DNA of 64,000 nt from Pirellulaceae bacterium (GTDB taxonomy: Bacteria; Planctomycetota; Planctomycetia; Pirellulales; Pirellulaceae), in assembly GCA_019636385.1 (NCBI GenBank), contig JAHBXT010000003.1, positions 124,001 through 188,000 of the forward strand, given 5' to 3'. A program made the position numbers and the translations under genes. Under the pieces are notes generated by a model, which was given only the letters and a program-made list of their open reading frames with translations, searched no databases and was not told where the DNA came from. Shown here piece after piece: positions 10,250-19,291 of the stretch (position 1 is its first letter; each line of letters opens with the position of its first letter).

Positions 10250-11722
10250 CTACAGCGTCATGTCGCCCTCGTTGGCATGACTTTCTGAAGCCGCGACAAC
10301 CCAGGTATCTTTACTGCCACCTCCCTGAGACGAATTGACTACCAACGAACCTTTACGTAGTGCTACACGGGTTAAGCCACCGGGTAGTACCCAAATGCCT
10401 TGCGGACTGTACAAGATGTAGGGGCGCAAGTCGACGTGTCGGCCCTCGAAATGATCATCGATCAATGTGGGCACTCGGGACAACGTCAGAGTCGGTTGCG
10501 CAATATAATTTCTAGGGTCTTGCCGAATCTTCTCAGCAAATTCGGCTTGCTGATCCGCCGTCGAATGAGGACCGATCAACATGCCGTAGCCACCAGCCTC
10601 ATTGGCGGCCTTGACCACCAGTTCCTCCAAATGATCAAGAACATACCGACGATCTTCATCGCGCGCACACAGATACGTTGGCACGTTGGGCAAGATTGGC
10701 TCCTGATTTAAGTAATAGCGAATCATGTCAGGCACAAAGGCATAGATGACTTTGTCATCGGCCACCCCAGTGCCAGGAGCATTAGCCAGGGCCACTCGAC
10801 CATTTTTGTAAACTTCGAACAGACCGGGTACACCCAGCATCGAATCCGGCCGAAAAGCCTGTGGGTCTAAGAAATCATCGTCCATGCGACGGTAGATAAC
10901 ATCTACCCGCCGAAGGCCGCGCGTGGTGCGCATGTACACCGCGCCGTCTTGAACAACCAAATCTCGGCCCTCCACCAGTTCGACGCCCATTTGCTGCGCC
11001 AGAAAGGAATGCTCGTAGTAAGCCGAATTGTAGATGCCGGGAGTCAGTACCACGACCACCGGATCGATTACTTGGGATGGAGCCAATTGGGCAAGCGCCG
11101 AGTAAAGATGGCTCGGATAGTCGATCACCGGTCGCACTTTGGAGGCCGAAAAGACCTGGGGAAAGGTCTTTTTCATGATCATCCGATTCTGCAGCACATA
11201 CGAAACTCCCGACGGACAACGCAAGTTGTCCTCCAGGACATAGATGGCCCCATCGCTATGTCGAATCAAATCGGTACCGGTGACATGACACCAAATGCCA
11301 CCTGGCGGATTGATGCCACTGCACTGCGACCGAAAAGACTTGGCCTTGTGTAGCAGTTCTGCAGGTAGAATCCCCTCTCGGATAATGTGCTGGTGGTGGT
11401 ATACATCGTCGATGAAACAGTTCAACGCCTTGATCCGCTGCTTCAACCCCGCCTCGATGTGCGCCCACTCAAAGGCTTCGATTATTCGCGGAACTAAATC
11501 AAATGGAAATATCTTCTCCGTGCCGCTATCGTCACCATAGACGGTGAACGTGATGCCCATATGAAACAAGGCTCGATCCATCGCCTGCTGACGATGTCGC
11601 ACTTCGTCGATACCAAGTGCGTTGAGTTGGGCAATTAAGAGCTGTGCTCCCGATCGAGGCGTTCCATCTGCGTGAAACAACTCATCATGGATCTGCTCGG
11701 TGCAGTAATTCGCGAACGTCAT
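10250..11722 (-). CDS. circularly permuted type 2 ATP-grasp protein
   Basis: First gene of the five-gene operon. It encodes a 490-residue circularly permuted ATP-grasp enzyme (DUF404/DUF407 type), a family predicted to ligate a carboxylate to an amine with ATP. Motifs look intact: EDNLRCPSGVSYVLQNR (164-180), YRRMDDDFLDP (277-287) and the nucleotide and metal-binding VVKAANEAGGYGM (369-381, with Lys371, Asn374 and Glu375). The C-terminus carries LPGGLTRVA and a short SSQGGGSKDTWV tail, also typical. No signal peptide is visible. It starts about 23 nt downstream of the predicted transcription start of a strong promoter. Compared with the fusion protein in the same operon, this copy keeps the catalytic lysine. 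Confidence 0.9.
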   Translation of the reverse strand: MTFANYCTEQIHDELFHADGTPRSGAQLLIAQLNALGIDEVRHRQQAMDRALFHMGITFTVYGDDSGTEKIFPFDLVPRIIEAFEWAHIEAGLKQRIKALNCFIDDVYHHQHIIREGILPAELLHKAKSFRSQCSGINPPGGIWCHVTGTDLIRHSDGAIYVLEDNLRCPSGVSYVLQNRMIMKKTFPQVFSASKVRPVIDYPSHLYSALAQLAPSQVIDPVVVVLTPGIYNSAYYEHSFLAQQMGVELVEGRDLVVQDGAVYMRTTRGLRRVDVIYRRMDDDFLDPQAFRPDSMLGVPGLFEVYKNGRVALANAPGTGVADDKVIYAFVPDMIRYYLNQEPILPNVPTYLCARDEDRRYVLDHLEELVVKAANEAGGYGMLIGPHSTADQQAEFAEKIRQDPRNYIAQPTLTLSRVPTLIDDHFEGRHVDLRPYILYSPQGIWVLPGGLTRVALRKGSLVVNSSQGGGSKDTWVVAASESHANEGDMTL

Positions 11723-11751
11723 AGCTTGCTTCTCGTTTCCACAATCAAGCT

Positions 11752-11780
11752 ATAATGTCCACTGGCGGAGACAGTGTCAA
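11752..11780 (-). promoter_or_regulatory. sigma-70-type promoter of the ATP-grasp/transglutaminase operon
   Basis: On the minus strand a perfect -35 box TTGACA (complement of 11775-11780) is followed after 17 bp by CATTAT (complement of 11752-11757), 30 bp upstream of the ATG at 11722. Spacing and sequence fit a strong housekeeping promoter and a 5' leader of only about 20-25 nt. Read by eye. Confidence 0.55.
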
Positions 11781-11920
11781 CTACAGTTGATCAATGCACA
11801 GGGCTAAGCTTCGATTCGGCGGCACTAGACTATCTCGCGAGATACTTACCGGTGTTTGTTTGTCAGACCTTAGAGGCTGCAAGGCAACCGCTATTGCCTT
11901 TTATTGTCTGCGAAGACCGC

Positions 11921-12460
11921 CTACGCTCGGCTCATGAACGCTGCTTTGACATGGACATCGGACAACACAACGATTGCCCAAATACCTAACGGCAAACCTA
12001 CGATGCAACAATTGCTCAGGCAGGGCATCATGCCCAGCACCGCAAATGTCATGACAAGCCAATAGGATCGAAAGGCTTTCATCCGCAAGCCCGCGACTAC
12101 CAGTCCAATTCCAATTACCAGAGCCAGCAGATTGAATACCAATGTGCCCTCACCGTTCATGAGGTCGGTGAAATACATCATCTGGTCCATGAACGCGGCG
12201 CCAGCTTCTCCCATCTGATTACGGCTCCTTTCCATATCGCGCTTTTGCATCGTGGTAATCGGATTGAGTTCAAAGATGTTCAATGCAGCCATCACAATAC
12301 CCCACACGGAAAACAGAGTATTGCTACATCCCAGTACGATCAACCCAATCGCTGGCCCGCTCACACGCTGCTGTAAGTCCGATGGCACCGGAATGTTCTC
12401 AGGCGATTGGCCCAGTACAGGGGGAAGATTGCTGGGAGCTTGATAGGGATTGTTGCTCAT
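11921..12460 (-). CDS. small NPYxxP-leader membrane protein
   Basis: Integral membrane protein of 179 residues of unknown function. The N-terminus MSNNPYQAPSNLPP is the leader found on many planctomycete membrane proteins. Three or four hydrophobic segments are visible, about residues 36-60, 106-125, 134-150 and 152-168, joined by a hydrophilic loop with METSRN-like polar residues around 68-95. A Cys-rich stretch, CLSNCC, lies near 145-152 at the membrane edge. The gene is alone, upstream of the operon promoter on the same strand and 460 bp upstream of its nearest coding neighbour on that strand counted from its start, so no partner can be named. A short reading frame on the opposite strand overlapping its 3' end is not credible. 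Confidence 0.7.
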   Translation of the reverse strand: MSNNPYQAPSNLPPVLGQSPENIPVPSDLQQRVSGPAIGLIVLGCSNTLFSVWGIVMAALNIFELNPITTMQKRDMERSRNQMGEAGAAFMDQMMYFTDLMNGEGTLVFNLLALVIGIGLVVAGLRMKAFRSYWLVMTFAVLGMMPCLSNCCIVGLPLGIWAIVVLSDVHVKAAFMSRA

Positions 12461-12786
12461 CTTCTGTGACTTGCAGGGGACAGGTACAGTAAGCCGAATT
12501 GCATCTAATGGCTAGCAAACATCGCTCATGGCCAGAGCTGGTAGCACCGACTGTACCCGAATACCGGGCCACTAACAACTAGTGAAGGTGACATATGGCG
12601 CGCCGCTATTTAACCTAAGCTACCTCTCTTCGCTGCGTTTGTGTGAGGCCTGTTTAGAGCAGTCATTCCAGTCAAAAAAACTTTGCCATGGTTCTGGCCG
12701 TTGACGATAGAGCCGATGTGGTGCGCTCAAAGTGCGCGGGTGATTTTAAGTGGCCTGACTCCAATTTCTTGCAAGACAACCTAATT
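12461..12786. other. intergenic region between divergent genes
   Basis: 326 bp separating the NPYxxP membrane protein (leftward) from the GH57 gene (rightward). It must hold both promoters, but I see no convincing -35/-10 pair, repeat, hairpin or RNA gene. An in-frame ATG at 12688 could extend the GH57 protein by 33 residues; that extension has no family-like sequence. Confidence 0.5.
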
Positions 12787-15030
12787 ATGAACCACTCGGC
12801 TTACAACACTGTCACCGGCAACACCGCAGTTCACCTGTGTTTAGTATTGCACAATCATCAGCCGATCGGCAATTTTGAGGGCGTATTCGAGCAGGCCTAT
12901 AACGATAGCTATCGGCCATTTCTGGACGTGCTGGAGGAGTACCCTGGCATTCACTTGTCGCTACATACGTCGGGGCCATTGATGCTGTGGCTAGCCGATA
13001 AGCATCCTGAATATATCCAGCGTCTGGCGCGATTGGTGGCAGCCGGCTGCATCGAAATCATTGGTGGGCCGATGTACGAGCCGATTCTGACGATGCTACC
13101 TAGCCGCGATCGTGTTGGGCAAATTCAAGCATATACCAATTACTTGACAGATCTGTTTCAGACCGAGATTCGCGGCATGTGGATGCCAGAGAGGGTTTGG
13201 GAGAGCAACCTAACGGCTGACATTGCGGCAGCCGGTATCAGTTACACTGTTCTAGACGACTTCCATTTCACTTCGGCAGGCTGGCCGGCCAGCAGTTTGA
13301 TAGGCAGTTTCATTACCGAAGATAACGGTTGTCTACTGCGGATATTTCCAGGCAGCGAGCGGTTGCGATACTTAATTCCGTTCGCGGACGTAGACGCCAC
13401 GATCGACTACGCCCGTCAGGTGGCAGGTAATCACCCCGGTGCCGTGCTGGTCTTTGGAGACGACGGCGAAAAATTTGGTACTTGGCCCGATACACACCAA
13501 CATGTTTACCAGCGGGGCTGGCTACGACGCTTTTTTGATGCGCTAGTGGACAATCAGAGTTGGCTGAAGACCAGCACACTGAACGAGGCGGCTCAAGCTC
13601 AACCTGCGCACAGCAAAATCTATCTACCCGAATGCAGTTACCGAGAGATGACTCAGTGGGCGCTGCCGGCCGATGTTCAGCAGCACTATGATCATTGGAT
13701 GGAAATCTTTAGCGCTCACCCGAATTGGAGTCAGATTCAACCTTTCGTGCGCGCTGGCAACTGGCGAAATTTCAGAGTCCGCTACACAGAAGCCAACGAA
13801 ATGTATTGCCGCATGTTACAGGTCAGTCGCAAGGCGTACGAGGCCAGCCAACGCTGCGGCGATAGCGAATTGCTCGATCGCATCGAAGATCATTTGTATC
13901 GCGGCCAGTGCAATTGTCCGTACTGGCACGGAGCGTTTGGCGGCATCTACTTGCCGCACTTGCGCAACGCTGTCTATCACGAGCTGATCGCCGCCGATAA
14001 CCTATTGGACTACTTGGAACATGGCAAGGCTGCTTGGGTCGAGGCCACGACCGACGACTACAATTTAGATTTGCGTAACGAAGTGAGATTGGCTAACGAC
14101 CATTGGATCGCCTATGTTGCGCCGTCTGACGGTGGCATGCTATACGAATTGGACTCCCGATTTGCGAGCCACAATCTGCTGGCCACCATGCAACGCCGGC
14201 CTGAAGCTTATCACGCGAAGATCATGAATTTAGCCAACCCGATGGATGATCACCATCAGTCCAGCCAAGTGGAAAGTATCCATGACCGCGTCGTCTGCAA
14301 ACAAGAGGGGCTTCAACGCCACCTGCAATACGACAACTATCCCCGCAAGAGCTTTATTGACCATTTTTACGACAACGACCTCTCGTTAGCCGCGCTGATG
14401 TCCGGTCAGGCCATAGAACGCGGCGATTTCGTGGGCTCGGCCTACGAAGCCAAGCTGCGACGAGCCGCAAGTAAGGTGCAATTGCAGCTCACACGCGAAG
14501 GCAACGCCTGGGGCATGCCGTTCCGCCTTACCAAGGCATTGACCATGCAAGCTGGCAGCTCGACGCTGGAAGTGGCCTACCTGATCGAGGGACTGCCGCC
14601 AGACCGGCAATTGCATTTGGCACTTGAGTGGAATTTTGCTGGACTGCCTGCCGACGCCGATGATCGCTATTTCTACGATGCTACGGGAGATCGACTTGGC
14701 CACTTAGGCACTGCATTGGAAATGCCTGCGACTTTTGGCTTGGGCATGATCGATGGCTGGCAGGGAATCGACGTCTCGTTGCAATTCGACCGCCAAACCA
14801 GCATCTGGACCTACCCCATTCAGACGGTCAGCCAAAGTGAAGGCGGCTTCGAACTGGTTCATCAATCGGTGTGTGTCATGCCGCATTGGCTGATCCAAGG
14901 CGATCGCGAAGGCCGCTGGTCGCTGCAGATGACAGTTGCCGTTTCTCATCACAGCCGGCCCCAAGTGTTTGTGCCGCACATGTCCACCACATTGGCTACA
15001 ACTGGCGTAACTGGCTTGTCAACAATGTGA
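12787..15030 (+). CDS. GH57 alpha-amylase / 4-alpha-glucanotransferase
   Basis: Glycoside hydrolase family 57 enzyme of 747 residues acting on alpha-1,4-glucans such as glycogen or starch. Domains are the GH57 barrel (about 10-310, region I motif HNHQP at 22-26), the central DUF1925 helical domain and the C-terminal DUF1926 beta-sandwich. The catalytic nucleophile is Glu135 in WMPERVWE; the acid/base is one of Asp225/226 in FGDDGEKFG. This three-domain layout is that of archaeal-type 4-alpha-glucanotransferases and amylases, so the activity may be transfer rather than hydrolysis. No signal peptide is seen, which suggests storage-glucan metabolism in the cytoplasm. The start at MNHSAYN is chosen because the family motif begins 20 residues later; an ATG at 12688 is possible. 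It is convergent with the protease gene, 35 bp apart. Confidence 0.88.
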   Translation: MNHSAYNTVTGNTAVHLCLVLHNHQPIGNFEGVFEQAYNDSYRPFLDVLEEYPGIHLSLHTSGPLMLWLADKHPEYIQRLARLVAAGCIEIIGGPMYEPILTMLPSRDRVGQIQAYTNYLTDLFQTEIRGMWMPERVWESNLTADIAAAGISYTVLDDFHFTSAGWPASSLIGSFITEDNGCLLRIFPGSERLRYLIPFADVDATIDYARQVAGNHPGAVLVFGDDGEKFGTWPDTHQHVYQRGWLRRFFDALVDNQSWLKTSTLNEAAQAQPAHSKIYLPECSYREMTQWALPADVQQHYDHWMEIFSAHPNWSQIQPFVRAGNWRNFRVRYTEANEMYCRMLQVSRKAYEASQRCGDSELLDRIEDHLYRGQCNCPYWHGAFGGIYLPHLRNAVYHELIAADNLLDYLEHGKAAWVEATTDDYNLDLRNEVRLANDHWIAYVAPSDGGMLYELDSRFASHNLLATMQRRPEAYHAKIMNLANPMDDHHQSSQVESIHDRVVCKQEGLQRHLQYDNYPRKSFIDHFYDNDLSLAALMSGQAIERGDFVGSAYEAKLRRAASKVQLQLTREGNAWGMPFRLTKALTMQAGSSTLEVAYLIEGLPPDRQLHLALEWNFAGLPADADDRYFYDATGDRLGHLGTALEMPATFGLGMIDGWQGIDVSLQFDRQTSIWTYPIQTVSQSEGGFELVHQSVCVMPHWLIQGDREGRWSLQMTVAVSHHSRPQVFVPHMSTTLATTGVTGLSTM

Positions 15031-15065
15031 GCCATGGTAGCTCGGGGGTGTCCATCGCGGCGACG

Positions 15066-16388
15066 CTAGAGTTTCAAACTGCGTTTACCGAGCGTTACCT
15101 GCACGCGCACAAACTGATTTTGCCGTTGAACCACGACCTCCGCCGTCGTGCCAACTTCCGCCTCACCGATCATGTTGATCAATGAGACTTGACTGAGCAC
15201 AGGCTTGCCCTGAAATTCCACAATCACGTCATCTTCTTTCAAGCCCGCTTGCTGTGCGGGTGAGGGTTCGCTTTTGGGGAATTCGACGATTCTTACGCCT
15301 GGACGCATCTGCCCATCTGCTCCATACCGCTGATCATAGGCCAAATCTTGCATTCGCACACCCAACCAACCTCGTTGGACTTCGCCCGACTCGATCAAGT
15401 GGTTCACCACGCGGCGTGCAACACGGCTGGGAATTGAAAAGCTGATGCCGCGATAACTTTCTCCCAGAATTGCGGCGTTGACTCCAACAACTTGGCCAAC
15501 TGCATTGACCAGCGGCCCACCGCTGTTGCCAGGATTCACCGCCACATCGCTTTGCATCAAATCGCCATAGGCAGGTTCTGGGCTGAGGACATCTTGATAT
15601 CGCGTACCGCTGAGGTCGATACGATGTTTGCCGCTGATGATGCCGAAGGTGATTGTCTGTTGCAATCCGTATGGGCTGCCGACAGCCCATACCGGTGTGC
15701 CGATGACTACCGTATCGCTGTCCCCCCACTCAACCGCAATCAGATCTGTGGCGGCCACCTTCAATACCGCTAAATCGGTCTTCGGGTCGACGCCGACGAT
15801 TTCGGCTGCAAGCTGACGACCGTCAGCCAAGGTTGCTTCGATCTTATTAACTTGTGCCAAATTCCGCTGCTCAGCCCCAGCAATCACGTGGTAGTTTGTC
15901 AAAATCAACCCTTCCGCATCAATCACAAAGCCGCTGCCCTGCCCTTCGTAACGCAGTGCCGGATTGCTGCTGCCCAAGAATCGCTCGTATTGCCCCAGCG
16001 CTTGCTGGTCGCGAAGGGTATTGATGCGAACAACGCTCGGTCCCAATCGCCGACTGACCATTTGCGACACATCGGTCAAAGAGTCCAGCGACACGTTTTG
16101 CAACCGTTCGCTAGACAGCTCGTGCTCGGCTCGCAACTGTCCGCGATACCAGCGATAGCGAATATCCTCGACCAGCGTCGGTACAACCAAACGAGCAGCG
16201 ACCAGCAATCCCAACACCATCAACATGCTAACCAGGGTTGATCCAGCCATGTGCCAGATACTGGAATGCGACTTGCAACTGGATCGCTTGCCTGCAAAGT
16301 CAGACTGAGACGCCGTCTGAGCTGCCGCACTTGGTTCTGCGGTCTCCACCGTCGAAGCGGGATTCTCGCTGTATTGAGAATGATCCAT
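15066..16388 (-). CDS. HtrA/DegP-like serine protease with PDZ domain
   Basis: Membrane-anchored, probably periplasm-facing trypsin-like protease of the HtrA family for envelope protein quality control. Counting from the ATG at 16388: a Ser/Ala-rich N-terminal tail, one membrane segment at about 49-70, the protease domain at about 100-325 with His167 (TNYHVI), Asp205 (TDLAVLK) and Ser289 (NPGNSGGPL), and a single PDZ domain at about 343-432. Length is 440 residues. An in-frame TTG two codons upstream is a weaker start. The single PDZ and N-terminal anchor make it DegS/HtrA-like rather than DegP-like. The neighbouring uronate-isomerase gene is divergent. Confidence 0.9.
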   Translation of the reverse strand: MDHSQYSENPASTVETAEPSAAAQTASQSDFAGKRSSCKSHSSIWHMAGSTLVSMLMVLGLLVAARLVVPTLVEDIRYRWYRGQLRAEHELSSERLQNVSLDSLTDVSQMVSRRLGPSVVRINTLRDQQALGQYERFLGSSNPALRYEGQGSGFVIDAEGLILTNYHVIAGAEQRNLAQVNKIEATLADGRQLAAEIVGVDPKTDLAVLKVAATDLIAVEWGDSDTVVIGTPVWAVGSPYGLQQTITFGIISGKHRIDLSGTRYQDVLSPEPAYGDLMQSDVAVNPGNSGGPLVNAVGQVVGVNAAILGESYRGISFSIPSRVARRVVNHLIESGEVQRGWLGVRMQDLAYDQRYGADGQMRPGVRIVEFPKSEPSPAQQAGLKEDDVIVEFQGKPVLSQVSLINMIGEAEVGTTAEVVVQRQNQFVRVQVTLGKRSLKL

Positions 16389-16748
16389 GGTCAAGTGGCT
16401 CCACTTGGGCGGCTATCGATGGCGACTGGCATTTATCTTTTAAATCATTGTAGCCGAAGGATTGCGGTGCAGGCAAAAAGTTTTCTTTCGGGGCAGGCTG
16501 GTGCCACGCCAAGTGCCCGGGGCGCAAGCGGTTATAACGCCTGTCCAATCCGTGCGGGCACCGACCGTGGGCCGCCTCATTGCCAGCCCGCAGAGCCAGA
16601 ATCCATTGCGGCAGGGCATCTTCCCGACTTAATAGTTACAGCTTATACAAGCGTTGGCGTTCCCAGCTAACCTGGGGAGGGACGGATCAGCTAGGCCCCC
16701 AAGCCCGACAATGTATGATTTTTTGCAACGCCATCAGGAAATGAATGT
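16389..16748. other. intergenic region between divergent genes
   Basis: 360 bp between the protease gene (leftward) and the uronate-isomerase-like gene (rightward). It contains the candidate protease promoter listed separately. Near 16717 a TATGAT-like -10 hexamer faces rightward but has no good -35 partner. No repeat, RNA gene or credible small ORF was seen. Confidence 0.45.
16447..16476 (-). promoter_or_regulatory. candidate promoter of the HtrA-like protease gene
   Basis: Minus-strand TTGCCT (complement of 16471-16476) and TACAAT (complement of 16447-16452) are separated by 18 bp and lie about 60 bp upstream of the ATG at 16388. The -10 matches five of six consensus bases, the -35 four of six. 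Read by eye. Confidence 0.35.
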
Positions 16749-18029
16749 ATGTCACTGGATTTGAAGCAACGATTGTTTGACGAACTGGATCGCCTCGTAT
16801 TGATCGATCCCCACACGCACATCAATCCACACAGTCCGGCTAGCCAGAGTCTCGCCGAGATTCTGGGCTACCATTATTACACCGAATTGGCGCACTCGGC
16901 AGGCATGCCTCGCCTAGCTATCGAAGACCCTAAACTAGGCCCGCGCGACAGGGTGCAGCGGCTGGTTAGTGGCCTGGGACCACTGGACAATACGGTTCAA
17001 TTGAGTTGGCTCCTGGAAGCAGCCGAAGCGTTGTTTGGAATTCGCCTGGAACGAATTGACGAACGAAATTGGGAGACGCTCTACGATGCAGCCGCAGCCA
17101 AGATGGCGCATCCAGACTGGGAGGACGAAGTCTTGCGACTCTCCAAATTGGAGAGCGTTTTCCTGACTAACGATTTTGACGATCCGTTGGTTGGCTTTAA
17201 TACCAGCCGGTATATACCTTGCTTGCGTACCGACGAGCTAGTATTTCACTTATGTAAGCCGGCGGTGGTGGAGCGGCTAGAGCACAGTTCAAACATCAGT
17301 GTGCAGGCGTTGGACGGCCTCCGGCGTTCCATCGCCCAGCGCTTTGAGCATTTTTCGGAGCACAACGTCAAGGCCTGCGCTATCAGCCTGCCGCCTTGGT
17401 TTGTGCCACAAGTTATCTCGGATGGTGACGCCGAAATCTCGCTCAGCGCTCTGCTGACTCTCGGCCCTGACGCGCCGGCCGACGACAAGACCCGGATGGC
17501 CTACTGGGTCTTCTGGGAACTGGCTGAAAACTGTCGTCGCTTTCGATTGCCGTTTGATTTGATGATTGGTGTCAATCGTCAGGTCTACCCGGGCGGCGTA
17601 TATCAGGGTCAAGACTTGTACGATAGCCGAGTGTCCTTGATTCAGTACGCGGAACTGCTGAACGCCTTCCCCGAAGTGACCTTTCCCATTTCCGTGTTGG
17701 CTAGCGTGACCAATCAGGAGCTGGTCAGCTACGCTTGGATATTTCCCAATGTCGTCTGTCACGGTCATTGGTGGTACAGCAACACACCCAGTTTCATCGC
17801 CCGCGATCTGACAGCCCGATTGGAGGCTGTGCCGCGCAACAAGATCATCGGCTACTACAGCGACATGTACAAGCTGGAGTTCGCCTTGCCGAAGTTTGCG
17901 ATGTTCAAACGCTGCTTGGCAGAAGTCCTTGCCAACCATTTTGTGATTGGGCTAAGATGGAGCGAAACACGTGCACTTGAACTGGGGCGACAAGTGCTAC
18001 GGGGCAATGTCGAGACCGTCTTTGGTTAA
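16749..18029 (+). CDS. uronate isomerase-like amidohydrolase
   Basis: Protein of 426 residues in the amidohydrolase-superfamily branch of glucuronate/uronate isomerases (UxaC-like), which interconvert aldo- and keto-uronates. The N-terminal metal motif DPHTHIN (about residues 20-26) matches the isomerase pattern. A central segment with WWYSNTPSFIARDLTARLE and GYYSDMYKLEFALPKF resembles the UxaC C-terminal half. It is about 40 residues shorter than typical UxaC, so a related reaction cannot be excluded. No signal peptide is present. The PhoR-like kinase gene starts 35 bp downstream on the same strand, so the two may share a transcript, though no functional link is evident. Two further ATGs at 16741 and 16745 lie just upstream; only 16749 is in the correct frame with the motif. 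Confidence 0.7.
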   Translation: MSLDLKQRLFDELDRLVLIDPHTHINPHSPASQSLAEILGYHYYTELAHSAGMPRLAIEDPKLGPRDRVQRLVSGLGPLDNTVQLSWLLEAAEALFGIRLERIDERNWETLYDAAAAKMAHPDWEDEVLRLSKLESVFLTNDFDDPLVGFNTSRYIPCLRTDELVFHLCKPAVVERLEHSSNISVQALDGLRRSIAQRFEHFSEHNVKACAISLPPWFVPQVISDGDAEISLSALLTLGPDAPADDKTRMAYWVFWELAENCRRFRLPFDLMIGVNRQVYPGGVYQGQDLYDSRVSLIQYAELLNAFPEVTFPISVLASVTNQELVSYAWIFPNVVCHGHWWYSNTPSFIARDLTARLEAVPRNKIIGYYSDMYKLEFALPKFAMFKRCLAEVLANHFVIGLRWSETRALELGRQVLRGNVETVFG

Positions 18030-18064
18030 ATGCTGCGCAACATTCGCGCTGATCGCTGCATACG

Positions 18065-19291
18065 ATGGCTAAAGCAGAAGAGTCAAAATCCGCTAATGGA
18101 CCGACGTCCACAACGCAGGCCGTGTTGGCAATTGCAGCGCCTCAGAGTGCCGAGGAATTGATCGACAGTGAACGGCGGATCCAACAGCTTTCGCGCCAAT
18201 TGGCTGAGAACCAACAGCGGTTCGAAGCGGTGCTCAGCGGCATGGTCGAAGGCGTCATCGCTGTTGACGAACAGTGCAAGGTTCTGTTTCTAAATCAAGC
18301 AGCGCGAACGATTCTGACCATCGACCTACCCGACGTCATTGGCAAGCCACTCATCGGCCTAGTGCGCTATGAGGCGGTTCTGAAAGCGACTCGCGAAGCC
18401 TTGGCCACAAACCGTACTATACAGGCAACCTTTCAAACTCACGAGCGTAATCGTCGCGACGTTCAGCTACGGGTTGCTCCCATGGCCGGTCAGCCATCGC
18501 CGGGCATGACACTGGTGTTTCACGATGTCACCCAACTTCATCGACTGGAAACCATTCGTCGAGACTTTGTGGCGAACGTTTCGCATGAACTTAAGACACC
18601 ACTCTCGTCGATCAAAGCCTACGCCGAAACGCTCTTGATGGGAGCTATCGACAAGTCGCCCGATAACCGCAATTTTGTGCGTCAGATTGAGCAGCAAGCC
18701 GAGACATTAAGCCACCAGATCCATGATCTACTGCAATTGGCACGTATCGAATCAGGCCGGCAAGCCTTTAAGGCTCAGTCGGTCGATTTGCTGCAAGCCG
18801 CCACCCAGAGCGTCATGCGACATTCAGAGGAGGCTCGACGCAAGGCGGTTCAGCTGTCGGTTAACGGTCAGTCGCCCGCTGACCAGCGATGTATGGTCTG
18901 GATAGACCAAGAAGCACTGCGCACCATCCTGGACAATTTGGTAAGCAATGCCTTACGCTACAGCCATCATCATGGCACAGGACGCCGGCAAGCGACCGTA
19001 CATTTGCAGGTGACTTTCAGCGATTCTCAGGCAATGGTTCAGGTGATCGACAACGGAATCGGAATTGCGCCTGAGCATCACGGCAGAATTTTTGAGCGAT
19101 TCTTTCGCGTTGATCCGGCCAGGTCTCGCGAAATGGGCGGAACGGGTCTGGGCTTGTCTATCGTCAAACATCTAGTCCGCTCATTCGATGGTCGTATCGA
19201 ATTGCAAAGCAAGCCGGGATTGGGTAGCACCTTCACCGTCGTCTTACCTCGGTTCTATGAACAATTTGACTCACCCCTTGCAAAAACTTAG
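18065..19291 (+). CDS. phoR: PhoR-like sensor histidine kinase, soluble
   Basis: Sensor histidine kinase of 408 residues with a short coiled N-terminus (about 30-52), one PAS domain (about 53-158), a HisKA dimerisation domain with phosphoacceptor His174 in NVSHELKTPL, and a HATPase domain with N-box Asn291/Asn295 (LDNLVSNALRYS), G1 box DNGIGIAP (329-336) and G2 box GGTGLGLSIV. All catalytic boxes are intact. PAS plus PhoR-type HisKA fits the phosphate-regulon kinase, and phoU and phoB lie 3.4 kb downstream on the same strand. Unlike classical PhoR it has no membrane segment, so it should be cytoplasmic and depend on a partner such as PhoU or a PstSCAB complex. The PhoR assignment rests on family resemblance and context. 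Confidence 0.8.
   Translation: MAKAEESKSANGPTSTTQAVLAIAAPQSAEELIDSERRIQQLSRQLAENQQRFEAVLSGMVEGVIAVDEQCKVLFLNQAARTILTIDLPDVIGKPLIGLVRYEAVLKATREALATNRTIQATFQTHERNRRDVQLRVAPMAGQPSPGMTLVFHDVTQLHRLETIRRDFVANVSHELKTPLSSIKAYAETLLMGAIDKSPDNRNFVRQIEQQAETLSHQIHDLLQLARIESGRQAFKAQSVDLLQAATQSVMRHSEEARRKAVQLSVNGQSPADQRCMVWIDQEALRTILDNLVSNALRYSHHHGTGRRQATVHLQVTFSDSQAMVQVIDNGIGIAPEHHGRIFERFFRVDPARSREMGGTGLGLSIVKHLVRSFDGRIELQSKPGLGSTFTVVLPRFYEQFDSPLAKT

Noticed and set aside
11774..11989. Short plus-strand reading frame opposite the membrane protein's 3' end
   Set aside because: It begins inside the operon promoter, has no ribosome site and no family-like sequence.
12688..12786. N-terminal extension of the GH57 protein
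   Set aside because: No GH57 sequence in it; the family starts near HNHQP and the ATG at 12787 fits.
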